A stretch of DNA of 64,000 bases, from contig NZ_JBGBPY010000001.1 in assembly GCF_041107455.1 (NCBI RefSeq), forward strand, positions 3,658,001-3,722,000. The letters run 5' to 3'. Position 1 is the stretch's first letter. Each line of letters opens with the position of its first letter. A program made the translations under genes and the position numbers. The notes under the pieces were generated by a model. That model was not told the DNA's origin. It saw nothing but the letters and a program-made list of their open reading frames with translations, and did not search any database. This DNA is from Rhodanobacter humi (GTDB lineage Bacteria; Pseudomonadota; Gammaproteobacteria; Xanthomonadales; Rhodanobacteraceae). Shown here piece after piece: positions 55,080 to 64,000 of the stretch.

Positions 55080-56534
55080 TCAGTTCGATTCGGCGGCTGC
55101 CCGTGAACGGCGCAGGTGGCTGTGCCGGTAGCCGTAGCCGAAATAGATCGCCAGCCCGATCACGGTCCAGATGCCCATCAGCAGCCACTGGTACCAGTTC
55201 TCCCAGTACAGCAGGCCGAGGCAGCTGACCACGCCCAGCGTGCAGGTCACTGGCGCCCACGGCACGCGGAAGGTGCGCGGCAGGTCGGGGCGGGTGTAGC
55301 GCAGGATCAGCACGCCGGCGCAGACCGCGACGAAGGCGATCAGCGTGCCCATCGAGACGAGATCGCCGAGGATGTCCAGCGGGAACACCGCCGCCAGCGC
55401 CGCGATGCCGATGCCGGTGATCACCGTGTTGATGTGCGGCGTCTTGTAGCGCGGATGGATCTTCGCGAACACCGGCGGCAGCAGGCCGTCGTTGCCCATG
55501 ATCATGAAGATGCGCGGCTGCGCGATGATCATCACCAGGATCACGGAGGACAGGCCGATCAGCGCGCCGATCTCCACCACCCAGCGCAACCAGTTCAGTT
55601 GCGGATGCGCCTTTACCGCGGTGACCACCGGCTCGCTGGTGCCCAGCTGGTCGAACGGCAGCAGGCCGGTGATCACGGCCGCCATGCCGATGTACAGCAC
55701 AGTGCAGACGGCCAGCGAGACCAGGGTGCTGATCGGCAGGTCGCGCTGTGGATTCTTCGCTTCCTGCGCCGCGGTGGAGGTGGCCTCGAAGCCGATGTAG
55801 GCGAAGAACACCAGGGTCGAGGCGCGCATGATGCCGGCCCAGCCGTATTTCTCCGGCCCCTGCTGCGGCGGGATGAACGGATGCCAGAGGTGCGGATCCA
55901 CGTACTGCCAGCCGGCCACGATCACGATCACGATCAGGCCGACCTTGAGCAGCACCATCGCCAGGTTCGCGCCGCTGGATTCGCGGATGCCCACGTAGCA
56001 CAGCCAGGTCAGCAGCAGCGTGATCGCCACCGCGGGCAGGTTGAACAGCGCGCCGGTGGCGACGAGATGGCCTCCCTGGTAGGCCAGCGGCGCGTTGGTC
56101 AGCACCGCGGGCAGGTGCAGCCCCATGTTGTCCAGCAGGCTGGTGAAGTAGCCGGTCCAGCTCACCGCCACCGCCGAGGCGGAAACGCCGTATTCCAGCA
56201 CCATGTTCCAGCCGATGAACCAGGCCACCAGCTCGCCCAGCGTGGCGTAGGCGTAGGAATACGAGCTGCCCGACATCGGGATCAGGGTGGCGAATTCGGC
56301 GTAGCACAGCGCGGTGAAGCTGCAACAGATCGCCGCGATGATGAACGACAGGACGATCGCCGGCCCCGCATGCTCGGCCGCCGCCTGGCCGGTGATCACG
56401 AAGATGCCGCCGCCGATCACCGCGCCGATGCCCAGCGCGGTCAGGCCCCAGGGTCCGAGCGTGCGCTGCAGGGCGATGCCATGGGCGGCGTCGACGCCGA
56501 ATTCGGTCTTGCGGGCGAGCAGTTGTTTGAACAT
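55080..56534 (-). CDS. APC-family amino-acid permease (CAT-like), first of two
   Basis: 484 residues, about twelve transmembrane segments, APC superfamily. The first helix contains GAVIGGGIFVITGQAA, the GxGIF-type substrate motif of amino-acid permeases. It resembles cationic amino-acid transporters (YfnA/CAT type). ATG 56534 starts MFKQLLARKTEFG. Its leader, including whatever ribosome site it uses, lies in a 283-base inverted-repeat element that separates it from the second permease gene. Confidence 0.9.
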   Translation of the reverse strand: MFKQLLARKTEFGVDAAHGIALQRTLGPWGLTALGIGAVIGGGIFVITGQAAAEHAGPAIVLSFIIAAICCSFTALCYAEFATLIPMSGSSYSYAYATLGELVAWFIGWNMVLEYGVSASAVAVSWTGYFTSLLDNMGLHLPAVLTNAPLAYQGGHLVATGALFNLPAVAITLLLTWLCYVGIRESSGANLAMVLLKVGLIVIVIVAGWQYVDPHLWHPFIPPQQGPEKYGWAGIMRASTLVFFAYIGFEATSTAAQEAKNPQRDLPISTLVSLAVCTVLYIGMAAVITGLLPFDQLGTSEPVVTAVKAHPQLNWLRWVVEIGALIGLSSVILVMIIAQPRIFMIMGNDGLLPPVFAKIHPRYKTPHINTVITGIGIAALAAVFPLDILGDLVSMGTLIAFVAVCAGVLILRYTRPDLPRTFRVPWAPVTCTLGVVSCLGLLYWENWYQWLLMGIWTVIGLAIYFGYGYRHSHLRRSRAAAESN

Positions 56535-56541
56535 GGGACCT

Positions 56542-56824
56542 AGAGCCTGTTCGATGTCTCCGCATGGCCCGCGCCGGGAGCTGTTTGCGCGCAGACCAAG
56601 GAAGAACGAAGGAGTGGACGTCCGTCCACGACTGAGTGATGACGCAGGGATGCGGGCAAACAGACCCGGCCCCGGAATTGATGGGTGCAGGGGTTGCCTT
56701 GCCGTGGCCGCCATGCGGCAGCGCGCGGCTTGACCTGCCAGCCAGGCAGGCGCTGCGCCACGCGCCACCACCTGACGGCCACGGCAAGGCAACGCGGGCT
56801 ATGTGGAGACATCGAACAGGCTCT
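56542..56824. repeat. Nested inverted-repeat element (MITE-like) between permease genes
   Basis: Terminal 20-bp perfect inverted repeats: AGAGCCTGTTCGATGTCTCC at 56542-56561 and its complement at 56805-56824. Inside are a second perfect 18-bp pair (GTTGCCTTGCCGTGGCCG at 56693-56710, complement at 56776-56793), a near-perfect pair around CTGTTTGC (56577-56669), and small hairpins such as GTGGAC/GTCCAC. No ORF of note. The left end is 7 bases from the first permease's start codon. Confidence 0.8.
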
Positions 56825-56892
56825 CGGAACATGAAACCGGCACGACGTGGTCGTGCCGGCAGTATGGCGAATGGCTTTCTACGCGCGCGGAA

Positions 56893-58377
56893 TCAGTCCG
56901 CTTCGACGCCGCGGGCCAGGTTGCTCTTGCGGTAGCCGTACAGGTAGTACACCACCAGGCCGATTGCGCCCCAGACGAAGAACGTGATCTTCGCTTCCTT
57001 CGACAGGTTGAGGAACAGCAGCAGGCAGCCGATCACGGCCAGCGGGCAGATCAGCCACGGCAGCGGGGTGCGGAACGGGCGCGGACGCTCTGGCTGGGTG
57101 CGGCGCAGGATCAGCACGCCCATCGCCACCATGATGAACGCGAACAGCGTGCCCGAGTTGGTGATGTCGGCGAGGATACCCACCGGGAACAGCGCGCCGA
57201 ACAGCGAGACGAAGGTGCCGGTAATCAGCGTGATGATGTGCGGCGTATGGAAGCGCGGATGGATCTTGGCCAGCTTGCTGGGCAGCAGGCCGTCGCGCGA
57301 CATGGTGAAGAAGATGCGGGTCTGGCCGTAAGTCATCGTCAGGATCACCGACGGCAGCGCGATGCTGGCGGCGAAGGCGATGAAGGCGGCGGTGTTGGTG
57401 TGGCCGAGCAGGCGCACCACGTGGGCCAGCGCCTCCTTGCTGCAGACCAGCGCCTGCGAGCCCTGGCAGGCCGCGGCAAACGCCGGCGTGCCCGGCTCCA
57501 GGGCTACCCCGTCCGGGCCGAGCATGGGCTGCGCACCTATCGAGCCCACCGCTGCGTAGCTCACCAGCAGGTAATAGATGGTGCAGACGCCCAGCGAAGC
57601 GATCAGGGCGATCGGGATGTTGCGGTTCGGGTTCTTGGTTTCCTCGGCCGCTGTGGAGATGGCATCGAAGCCGATGTAGGCGAACACGATGGAAGCCGCC
57701 GCGCCCAGCACGCCGATGCCGCCCATCGGGCTGCCCCAGCCGTTCGGCACGAACGGCGTGAAGTTCTGGTCCTTCACGGCCGGCAGCGCGACGATGATGA
57801 AGGCGGTCAGCGCGACGATCTTGATCAGCACCAGCACGGTGTTGACCTTGGCCGACTTCGAGGTGCCGATCACCAGCAGGCCGGTGACCGCCAGGCCGAT
57901 CAGGCAGGCCAGCAGGTTGAAGCTGCCGCCATCCATCGGACCCACCTGCAGGAAGTGCGGCAAACCGAATCCGGCGTGGCTGATCAGACCGTTGACGTAA
58001 CCGGCCCAGCCCACGCAGACGGTACTGGCGGCGATGGTGTATTCCAGCACCAGCGCCCAGCCGACGATCCATGCGACTCCTTCACCGAGCACGCCATACG
58101 TATAGGTGTAGGCCGAACCCGCCACCGGCACCATCGCGGCAAGTTCCGCGTAGGCCAGCGCGGCGAACGCGCACACCACCGCGGCGATCACGAACGCGAT
58201 CATCATGCCGGGGCCGGCCTTCTGGCCCGCTTCGGCGGTGAGCACGAAGATGCCAGTGCCGATGATCGCGCCGATGCCGAGCATGGTGAGCTGGAAGGCG
58301 CCGAGCTGACGGGTGAGGCCTTTCTTTTCCGCCGTGGCGATGATCTGATCGATCGGCTTGATGCGCTTGAACAGCAT
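56893..58377 (-). CDS. APC-family amino-acid permease (CAT-like), second of two
   Basis: 494 residues, same family as its neighbour but clearly diverged (first motif GAIIGTGIFVLTAEA). About twelve transmembrane segments; QGSQALVCSKEAL is an extra loop of about 35 residues with two Cys not present in the first copy. ATG 58377 starts MLFKRIKPIDQIIATAEKKG. The pair looks like an old duplication now separated by the inverted-repeat element. Confidence 0.9.
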   Translation of the reverse strand: MLFKRIKPIDQIIATAEKKGLTRQLGAFQLTMLGIGAIIGTGIFVLTAEAGQKAGPGMMIAFVIAAVVCAFAALAYAELAAMVPVAGSAYTYTYGVLGEGVAWIVGWALVLEYTIAASTVCVGWAGYVNGLISHAGFGLPHFLQVGPMDGGSFNLLACLIGLAVTGLLVIGTSKSAKVNTVLVLIKIVALTAFIIVALPAVKDQNFTPFVPNGWGSPMGGIGVLGAAASIVFAYIGFDAISTAAEETKNPNRNIPIALIASLGVCTIYYLLVSYAAVGSIGAQPMLGPDGVALEPGTPAFAAACQGSQALVCSKEALAHVVRLLGHTNTAAFIAFAASIALPSVILTMTYGQTRIFFTMSRDGLLPSKLAKIHPRFHTPHIITLITGTFVSLFGALFPVGILADITNSGTLFAFIMVAMGVLILRRTQPERPRPFRTPLPWLICPLAVIGCLLLFLNLSKEAKITFFVWGAIGLVVYYLYGYRKSNLARGVEAD

Positions 58378-58541
58378 GCGGTGGCTCCCCGGGGAAACAG
58401 CGACGTCACGCTCGAACGGAAACGCGACGAAGTGGGACGCGACGAGCCGACGGACGGCCAACCATAGCGGAGCGTCCGGAGGGGTACAAGACGCGATGCA
58501 GCTAGAATGCATGCAGTTTTCCACGTCCCCTGCCACAAGTC

Positions 58542-59165
58542 ATGCCAGCCTATTTCCCGCGCCTCGCCGTTGCCCTGGACGACTACCTCGCGCGCCATCC
58601 CGACGAGGGCGATGTCGTCGCCGACTTCGAACAATTCCTCGCCTCGGATGCGTCCGTGTTCGAGCGCCACCATGCCGCCGGGCATTTCACCGGTTCGGCG
58701 TGGCTGGTGAGCGCGGACGGCGAGCGCGTGCTGCTCACCCATCACCGCAAGCTGCGGCGCTGGCTGCAGCTCGGCGGTCATGCCGACGGCGACGCCAACC
58801 TCGCGCGCGTTGCGCTGCGCGAGGCGGAGGAGGAGTCAGGCCTGGGCCAGTTGGTAGTCGAGCCGGCGATCTTCGACCTCGACGCCCATCGCATTGCTGC
58901 CCACATCCCTGTGGTCAGCCCTGGCGGGCCGGCTGCGCCGTCCGGGTTCGCTCCAGGCGAACCACGTCCGGCCCGCGGCGAGGAAGCCGAGCACTGGCAT
59001 TACGACGTGCGCCACGTGGTGCGCGCCACCGGCGACGAGGAGTTTACGATCAACGCGGAGTCGCTGGCGATGGCTTGGATGCCGGTGCGCGGGATCGCTG
59101 CGGATCCCCAGGCCGATGCATCGCTGCGGCGCATGGCGCGCAAGTGGCTGGCACGCCAGCTGTAG
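58542..59165 (+). CDS. NUDIX hydrolase
   Basis: 207 residues. Nudix box GGHADGDANLARVALREAEEESGLG; the central Glu of the G-x5-E part is Ala here, but the catalytic REAEEESGL is intact. Hydrolyses a nucleoside diphosphate linked to another moiety. Its stop codon TAG is the first three bases of a palindromic repeat. Confidence 0.85.
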   Translation: MPAYFPRLAVALDDYLARHPDEGDVVADFEQFLASDASVFERHHAAGHFTGSAWLVSADGERVLLTHHRKLRRWLQLGGHADGDANLARVALREAEEESGLGQLVVEPAIFDLDAHRIAAHIPVVSPGGPAAPSGFAPGEPRPARGEEAEHWHYDVRHVVRATGDEEFTINAESLAMAWMPVRGIAADPQADASLRRMARKWLARQL

Positions 59166-59228
59166 GAGCGCACCCTGTGCGCGAATCGCCTTTGGCGAAA
59201 AGCCAATCGCGCACAGGGTGCGCTCCTA
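59163..59228. repeat. GGAGCGCACC palindrome supplying both stop codons
   Basis: Left arm 59163-59184 and right arm 59207-59228 form a 22-bp perfect inverted repeat around a 22-base loop. The left end TAG ends the NUDIX gene on the plus strand; the right end, read on the minus strand, is the TAG that ends the 3-hydroxyanthranilate dioxygenase gene. Confidence 0.9.
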
Positions 59229-59747
59229 CGCGTAACGTTCCGGCGCCGGATTGAGGTGGCCGCAGCCCTGGCAGGTGCGCGCCTCGCGTGAGCGGTAGAA
59301 GCGCTCGAACACCGGCGGGAAATCGCGCTCGATGCTGTCGAGGATGAAGTACTCCTCGTACAGCTTGTGGTTGCAGCGCTCGCAGAACCACAGCAGGCCG
59401 TCCTTCTCGTGCGGCAGGCGGCGACGCTCGATCACCAGGCCGATCGAGTCGGCCATGCGTTGCGGCGAGTGTGGCACGCGCGGCGGCAGGTAGAACATTT
59501 CGCCGGCACGGATCGGCAGGTCGCGCGCCAGGCCCTCATCCTGCACCTTCAGCACCATCTCGCCTTCGAGCTGGTAGAAGAACTCCGGGCCCTCGTCCCA
59601 GTGGTAGTCGGTGCGCGCGTTGGGGCCGCCCACGATCATCACGATGAAGTCGCCGTCGACGATGCACTTGTTGCCCACCGGCGGCTTCAGCAGGTGGCGG
59701 TGCTCATCGATCCAGCGCTTGAGGTCGAAAGGCGGTGTCAGTGCCAT
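59226..59747 (-). CDS. 3-Hydroxyanthranilate 3,4-dioxygenase
   Basis: Fe(II) cupin dioxygenase of 173 residues that opens 3-hydroxyanthranilate on the way to quinolinate or picolinate. Metal ligands are in [16 protein letters not shown] (His, Glu) and PRVPHSPQR. The C-terminal CERCNHKL and CQGCGHL form the extra iron/zinc site of the bacterial type. No other kynurenine-pathway gene is in the window. Confidence 0.9.
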   Translation of the reverse strand: MALTPPFDLKRWIDEHRHLLKPPVGNKCIVDGDFIVMIVGGPNARTDYHWDEGPEFFYQLEGEMVLKVQDEGLARDLPIRAGEMFYLPPRVPHSPQRMADSIGLVIERRRLPHEKDGLLWFCERCNHKLYEEYFILDSIERDFPPVFERFYRSREARTCQGCGHLNPAPERYA

Positions 59748-59782
59748 GCGTGGTGCCTCGCGGTGTTTGACTACCCTCTCCC

Positions 59783-59841
59783 GCTTGCGGACGCGAGGAA
59801 GGGTCATGGATGACCCTGCTCTGAGGAGCGAGGAAGAGGGG
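59783..59841. repeat. GGGTCAT-GG-ATGACCC hairpin repeat (inverted copy of 52863)
   Basis: Between the dioxygenase and parE. The hairpin is at 59801-59816; the surrounding GCGAGGAAGGG and GAGGAGCGAGG match the other copy in reverse complement. Degenerate CCCTCTCCC pairs surround it. Confidence 0.75.
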
Positions 59842-59923
59842 TTGGGGGAGAGGGTACGCCTTTCGCAAGGTTCGCTCTCTCCCCCGGCCTCTCTCCCGCG
59901 CGTGGGAGAGGGGAGTAGTGCGG

Positions 59924-61813
59924 TCACACTTCCAGCGTGGCGAGGTCGCCTTTCTCTTCCAGCCACGCCTTGCGGTCGCCGGCGCGCTTCTTGGCGAGCA
60001 GCAGGTCCATCAGCTTGGCGGTGCCGTCGTCGCCGTCCACGGTGAGCTGGACCAGGCGACGGGTATCGGGATGGATGGTGGATTCGCGCAGCTGTGGCGG
60101 GTTCATCTCGCCCAGGCCCTTGAAGCGGGTGACGCTGACGGCGCCCTTCATTTTCTCGCGCTCGATCTTCTGCAGCATCGCTTGTTTCTCGTTTTCGTCG
60201 AGGCAATAGAACACCTGCTTGCCCACGTCGACGCGGAACAGCGGCGGCATCGCCACGAACACGTGGCCCTCGCTGACCAGGTGCGGGAAGTGCTTGAGGA
60301 ACAGCGCGGAGAGCAGGGTGGCGATGTGCAGGCCGTCGGAGTCGGCGTCGGCGAGGATGATGACCTTGCCGTAGCGCAGGCCGGCGAGGTCGTCCTTGCC
60401 GGGATCGCAGCCGATCGCCACGGCGAGGTTGTGCACTTCCTCGGAGGCGAGCACGGAAGTCGACTCCACCTCCCAGGTGTTGAGGATCTTGCCGCGCAGC
60501 GGCAGGATCGCCTGGAATTCCTTGTCGCGCGCCTGCTTGGCGCTGCCACCGGCGGAGTCGCCCTCGACCAGGAACAGTTCGGTGCGCGACAAGTCGGTGG
60601 AGGTGCAGTCGGCCAGCTTGCCGGGCAGTTGCGGGCCCTGGACGATCTTCTTGCGCACGACCTGCTTGGCGGCTTTCAGCCGCGCGCTGGCGCGCTCGAT
60701 CGCGAGTTGGGCGATGCGTTCGCCGGTGTCCACGTTCTGGTTCAGCCACAGGCTGAAGGCGTCGTGGATCACGTTCTCCACCATGCCCGCGGCCTGGCGC
60801 GAGGACAGCCGCTCCTTGGTCTGGCCGGCGAACTGTGGGTCGAGCAGCTTGGCGCTGAGCACGAAGGCGAGCCGCTCCCACACGTCTTCCGGCGCCAGCT
60901 TCACGCCGCGCGGCAAGAGATTCCTGATGTCGCAGAACTCGCGGATCGCATTGGTGAGGCCCGAGCGCAGGCCGTTGACGTGGGTGCCGCCCTGCGCGGT
61001 GGGAATCAGGTTGACGTAGCTCTCCTGCACCAGCTCGCCTTCCGGCAACCAGGCCAGCGCCACGTCCATGCCCTCGGTGTCGCGCGCCACGTGGTGCACG
61101 AACAGCTCCGCGGGAAGCACTTCGCCGCCGTCCAGTTCGCCGCGCAGGTAGTCGCGCAGGCCGTCCTCGTAGTACCACTCGCTGGTTTCGCCGCTGGCCT
61201 CGTCGAGCAGCTTCACGCTGAGGCCGGCGCAAAGCACGGCCTTCGCACGCAGCAGGTGCTTGAGTTTCGACAGCGAGATCTTCGGCGAGTCGAAGTATTT
61301 CGGATCGGCCCAGAAGCGCACGGTGGTGCCGGTCTTCTTCTTCGGCACCGTGCCGACGACTTCCAGCTCGCTGACGCGGTCGCCGTGCTCGAAGGCCATG
61401 CGGTATTCGTTGCCGTCGCGGCGGATCGTCACCTCGACGCGGGTGGACAGCGCATTGACCACCGACACGCCCACACCGTGCAGGCCGCCGGAGAAGTTGT
61501 AGTTCTTGCCGCTGAACTTGCCGCCTGCATGCAGGCGGGTGAGGATCAGCTCCACGCCCGGGATGCCTTCCTCGGGGTGGATGTCCACCGGCATGCCGCG
61601 GCCGTCGTCGGTCACCTCGACCGAGCCGTCCGCGTGCAGCACCACCTCGATCGCCTTCGCATGGCCGGCCAGCGCCTCGTCCACCGAGTTGTCGACCACC
61701 TCCTGCGCCATGTGGTTGGGGCGGGTGGTGTCGGTGTACATGCCGGGCCGGCGCTTGACCGGGTCCAGGCCGGAGAGGACTTCGATGTCGGCGGCGTTGT
61801 AGCGACTGCTCAT
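59924..61813 (-). CDS. parE: DNA topoisomerase IV subunit B
   Basis: ATPase subunit of topoisomerase IV, which decatenates daughter chromosomes. 629 residues. The GHKL ATP site has [25 protein letters not shown] and [15 protein letters not shown]; the Toprim domain has [15 protein letters not shown] and [12 protein letters not shown]. Length and the MYTDTTRP loop match ParE rather than GyrB. The partner parC is not in the window. Confidence 0.95.
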   Translation of the reverse strand: MSSRYNAADIEVLSGLDPVKRRPGMYTDTTRPNHMAQEVVDNSVDEALAGHAKAIEVVLHADGSVEVTDDGRGMPVDIHPEEGIPGVELILTRLHAGGKFSGKNYNFSGGLHGVGVSVVNALSTRVEVTIRRDGNEYRMAFEHGDRVSELEVVGTVPKKKTGTTVRFWADPKYFDSPKISLSKLKHLLRAKAVLCAGLSVKLLDEASGETSEWYYEDGLRDYLRGELDGGEVLPAELFVHHVARDTEGMDVALAWLPEGELVQESYVNLIPTAQGGTHVNGLRSGLTNAIREFCDIRNLLPRGVKLAPEDVWERLAFVLSAKLLDPQFAGQTKERLSSRQAAGMVENVIHDAFSLWLNQNVDTGERIAQLAIERASARLKAAKQVVRKKIVQGPQLPGKLADCTSTDLSRTELFLVEGDSAGGSAKQARDKEFQAILPLRGKILNTWEVESTSVLASEEVHNLAVAIGCDPGKDDLAGLRYGKVIILADADSDGLHIATLLSALFLKHFPHLVSEGHVFVAMPPLFRVDVGKQVFYCLDENEKQAMLQKIEREKMKGAVSVTRFKGLGEMNPPQLRESTIHPDTRRLVQLTVDGDDGTAKLMDLLLAKKRAGDRKAWLEEKGDLATLEV

Positions 61814-61883
61814 GCGTGGAGATCTGGCGGGATAGGCGAGGGAGGATGGTCGGCGCGTGCGGGCAGGTCAAGGCTTGCCGCGC

Positions 61884-61955
61884 AGGAGCGCACCCTGTGC
61901 GCGAATGCCTTGGTGCCGATCGGAACAAAAGCATTCGCGCACAGGGTGCGCTCCT
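61884..61955. repeat. GGAGCGCACC palindrome, third copy
   Basis: 25-bp perfect inverted repeat, arms 61884-61908 and 61931-61955, around a 22-base loop. Between the parE start and the end of the aminopeptidase gene. Confidence 0.85.
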
Positions 61956-61976
61956 ACGCGACAGGTTGCGTGAACA

Positions 61977-63776
61977 TCACAAGGGCGCGCAATGGCGTTC
62001 CAGCCAGGCGAGGTCGGCGCCTTCCAGCAAAGGCGACAGCGCGGCGCGCACGGTGGCGTGGTAGTCGTCCAGCCAGGCGCGTTCGTCAGGGCCGAGCAGG
62101 CCGGGTTCCAGCGCGCGGCGGTCGAACGGGCACAGGGTGAGCGTTTCGAAGGCGAGGAAGTCGCCGAACTCGGTGCGGTCGGCCTCGACCACCACGGCGA
62201 GGTTCTCGTGGCGGATGCCGTGGCGGCCGGGCTTGTACAGACCCGGCTCGATCGAGGAGATCATGCCCGGCTCCAGCGCCACCAGCGCGCCGCCGCTCAC
62301 CGGCGGACGAATCGACTGCGGGCCCTCGTGCACATTGAGGAAGTAACCCACGCCGTGGCCGGTGCCGTGGCCGTAGTCGCAGCAGGCCGCCCACAGCGGC
62401 GCGCGCGCCAGCGCGTCGAGCTGCGGGCCGCTGGCACCCTTCGGGAAGCGCGCGCGGCTGAGCGCGATCATGCCCTTGAGCACCAGCGTCGCGTCGCGGC
62501 GCTGCTCGGCGGTGGTCTCGCCCAGCGCCAGCACGCGGGTGATGTCGGTGGTGCCGCCCAGGTACTGGCCGCCGGAGTCGATCAGCAGCAGGCCCTTCGC
62601 CTGCAGCGTGCTGTGCGATTCGGGCGTGGCGCGGTAGTGCGGCAGCGCGCCGTTGGCCTGGTAGCCGGCGATGGTGGCGAAGCTCTCGCCCACGAATTCG
62701 GGCTGCGCGGCGCGCGCGGCGTGCACCAGGCGATGCACGTCCAGCTCGGTGAGCGGCTTGCCGTCGGCGAGTTGGTGCTCGATCTCGCGGAACGCGCCTG
62801 CCAGCGCCGCGCCGTCGCGGCGCATCACCTCACGCACGCGATCCAGTTCGGCGGGATTCTTCACCGCCTTGAACGCGGTGCTGGGGTTGGCGGCCTCGAT
62901 GCGTTGCACCCCGGCGGGGATCGCGTTGCTGACCGCGCAGACCACGCGGCCGGGCTCGAACATCAAGGCGTCGTCCTTGCCCAGTTCGGCCAGCGCGTCG
63001 GCGACGCCGGCATAGGGTGCGATCACGATGCCATCGGCGGCGAGCCGGGCGACCAGCGCGTCGTCGAACTTGCCGCGCTCGGCGAACAAGGTGGCCTTGC
63101 CGTCGACCGCCACCAGCAGGTGGGCGAGGAAGACCGGGTTGCACTCCACATCGCTGCCGCGCAGATTCGTCAGCCAGGCGATGTCGTCGAGGCTGGAGAG
63201 CAGGTGATGCGTGGCGCCTTGCTTGCGCAGCGCGTGGCGCAGGCGCGCGAGCTTGTCCGCGCGCGGCGTGCAGGCCCAGGCGATCGGGTGTTCGACGATA
63301 CGCGCATGGGGCAGGGCGGGGCGGTCGTGCCAGACCGCGCCGGGCAGGTCGAGGTCGCTGCGCACGCGCACGCCGTGTTCGCCCAGCCTGCCTTCCATCG
63401 CGCGCAGGCCGGCCAGCGACACGCTGTCGCCGGCCACCGCCAGCACCTCGTCACGGTGCAGCTGTGCGGCCAGCCAGTCGAGATGCTCGGGCGTGTGCGG
63501 CACGCGCAGCTTCATCAGCGCGATGCCGCTGCCGGCGAGCTGCTGCTCGGCCTGGGCGAAGTAGCGCGAGTCGGTCCACAGGCCGGCGTGCTCGCGGCTC
63601 ACGATCAAGGTGCCGGCCGAGCCGGTGAAGCCCGAAAGCCAGGCGCGCGCCTGCCAGCGCTCGGGCAGGTACTCGGAAAGATGCGGGTCGGCACTGGGAA
63701 CGATCGCGGCGGCGACGCCGTGCTGCTGCATGGCCGCGCGCAGTGCGGCGATCCGGGCGGGGATGGGGGTGCTCAT
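61977..63776 (-). CDS. Xaa-Pro aminopeptidase (M24B, long form)
   Basis: Metallo-aminopeptidase that removes an N-terminal residue before proline. 599 residues: two N-terminal creatinase-like domains and a C-terminal pita-bread catalytic domain. The five metal ligands lie in DSGGQYLGGTTDITR (two Asp), GHGTGHGVG (His), ISSIEPG (Glu) and RHENLAV (Glu). Length above 590 matches the long XPNPEP1-like form rather than PepP. ATG 63776. Confidence 0.92.
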   Translation of the reverse strand: MSTPIPARIAALRAAMQQHGVAAAIVPSADPHLSEYLPERWQARAWLSGFTGSAGTLIVSREHAGLWTDSRYFAQAEQQLAGSGIALMKLRVPHTPEHLDWLAAQLHRDEVLAVAGDSVSLAGLRAMEGRLGEHGVRVRSDLDLPGAVWHDRPALPHARIVEHPIAWACTPRADKLARLRHALRKQGATHHLLSSLDDIAWLTNLRGSDVECNPVFLAHLLVAVDGKATLFAERGKFDDALVARLAADGIVIAPYAGVADALAELGKDDALMFEPGRVVCAVSNAIPAGVQRIEAANPSTAFKAVKNPAELDRVREVMRRDGAALAGAFREIEHQLADGKPLTELDVHRLVHAARAAQPEFVGESFATIAGYQANGALPHYRATPESHSTLQAKGLLLIDSGGQYLGGTTDITRVLALGETTAEQRRDATLVLKGMIALSRARFPKGASGPQLDALARAPLWAACCDYGHGTGHGVGYFLNVHEGPQSIRPPVSGGALVALEPGMISSIEPGLYKPGRHGIRHENLAVVVEADRTEFGDFLAFETLTLCPFDRRALEPGLLGPDERAWLDDYHATVRAALSPLLEGADLAWLERHCAPL

Positions 63777-63974
63777 GCGCGGATGGTAACAGGCACGCAT
63801 GCCGTGCGATGCCTGCCACAGCGGCACGTGGCGCGCAACGAGCAAGATCATCGCGCAGCAAGTTTCGGCTGCGGCATTGTGTCTCGGCAGGCTGTCATTT
63901 CGTGTTGCCACTTACTACGATGCGCGCGCCGCATCCCCACGGCATCCCCTTCTTAGCCGTCCAAAGAGTCGTTC

Positions 63975-64000
63975 GTGAGCAAACGTAGCGTCGTTTCCGC
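63975..64000 (+). CDS. Start of a gene running off the right edge (partial)
   Basis: GTG 63975 opens (M)SKRSVVS to the window end. A weak promoter-like TACGAT at 63916-63921 precedes it. Only eight codons are visible, so no function can be assigned. Confidence 0.35.

Noticed and set aside
56542-56824. Intact insertion sequence
   Set aside because: Too short and no transposase frame; at most a non-autonomous element.
59226-61934. Long minus-strand frame spanning the parE region
   Set aside because: Low-complexity Arg/Ala-rich translation; it is out of frame with ParE and joins the real dioxygenase frame only at its end.

Overview
This 64 kb window is a GC-rich chromosomal segment of a gammaproteobacterium. 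The gene content and order (prmB-aroC-asd-fimV-truA-trpF-trpBA-accD, a TrpR-type repressor heading a complete his operon, apbC next to dcd, mtnBDC) and the many palindromic intergenic repeats suggest the order Xanthomonadales/Lysobacterales, probably a Rhodanobacteraceae-like genus (Dyella, Rhodanobacter, Luteibacter or Frateuria). That placement is inference from gene order and protein style. No phage, integrase, transposase, CRISPR array, rRNA or tRNA gene was seen; the window is mostly housekeeping.

Layout. 1-5 kb: a GH2 glycosidase cut by the left edge, then a tightly overlapping MFS transporter / HAD phosphatase / DeoR regulator operon. 5-9 kb: DUF2147 protein, apbC-FMN reductase-dcd, a lipoprotein. 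8.8-14.2 kb: HIT protein, dienelactone hydrolase, rimO, DUF3025, OsmC and a degenerate ADP-ribosylglycohydrolase. 14.4-18.4 kb: a minus-strand chain (HerA-like ATPase, two membrane proteins, greB). 18.5-26.8 kb: lytic transglycosylase, psd, prmB, GNAT, aroC, a hydroxyacid dehydrogenase, asd. 27-35.2 kb: fimV, truA, trpF, a divergent LysR gene, trpB, trpA, accD. 35.2-35.5 kb: a gene-free stretch with six DnaA-box-like sites in two copies of one module. 35.5-42.9 kb: PAP2 phosphatase and glycosyltransferase, envelope proteins, gltX, and a zinc cluster (zur, merC-like gene with a Zur-type operator, CDF exporter). 42.9-51 kb: ribosomal protein bTHX and hisR-hisGDCBHAF-IE. 51-54.7 kb: C13 peptidase, mtnBDC, HiPIP. 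55-64 kb: two amino-acid permeases separated by a nested inverted-repeat element, NUDIX, 3-hydroxyanthranilate dioxygenase, parE, an M24 aminopeptidase, and the first codons of a further gene.

How it works together. The window carries all histidine-biosynthesis steps from ATP-PRPP to histidinol oxidation in one operon with a recognisable promoter and operator, half of the tryptophan pathway under a likely TrpI-type LysR activator, the shared chorismate and aspartate-semialdehyde steps, and three methionine-salvage enzymes.

The most unusual material is between genes. Eight or more families of palindromic repeats occupy intergenic spaces, three of them inside the trp and his operons. One repeat supplies the stop codons of both convergent neighbours. 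One long palindromic element occurs in matching positions between trpB/trpA and hisF/hisIE. The strongest candidate for an undescribed system is the duplicated three-box DnaA-site module downstream of accD, which could be a DnaA-titrating or DnaA-reactivating locus.
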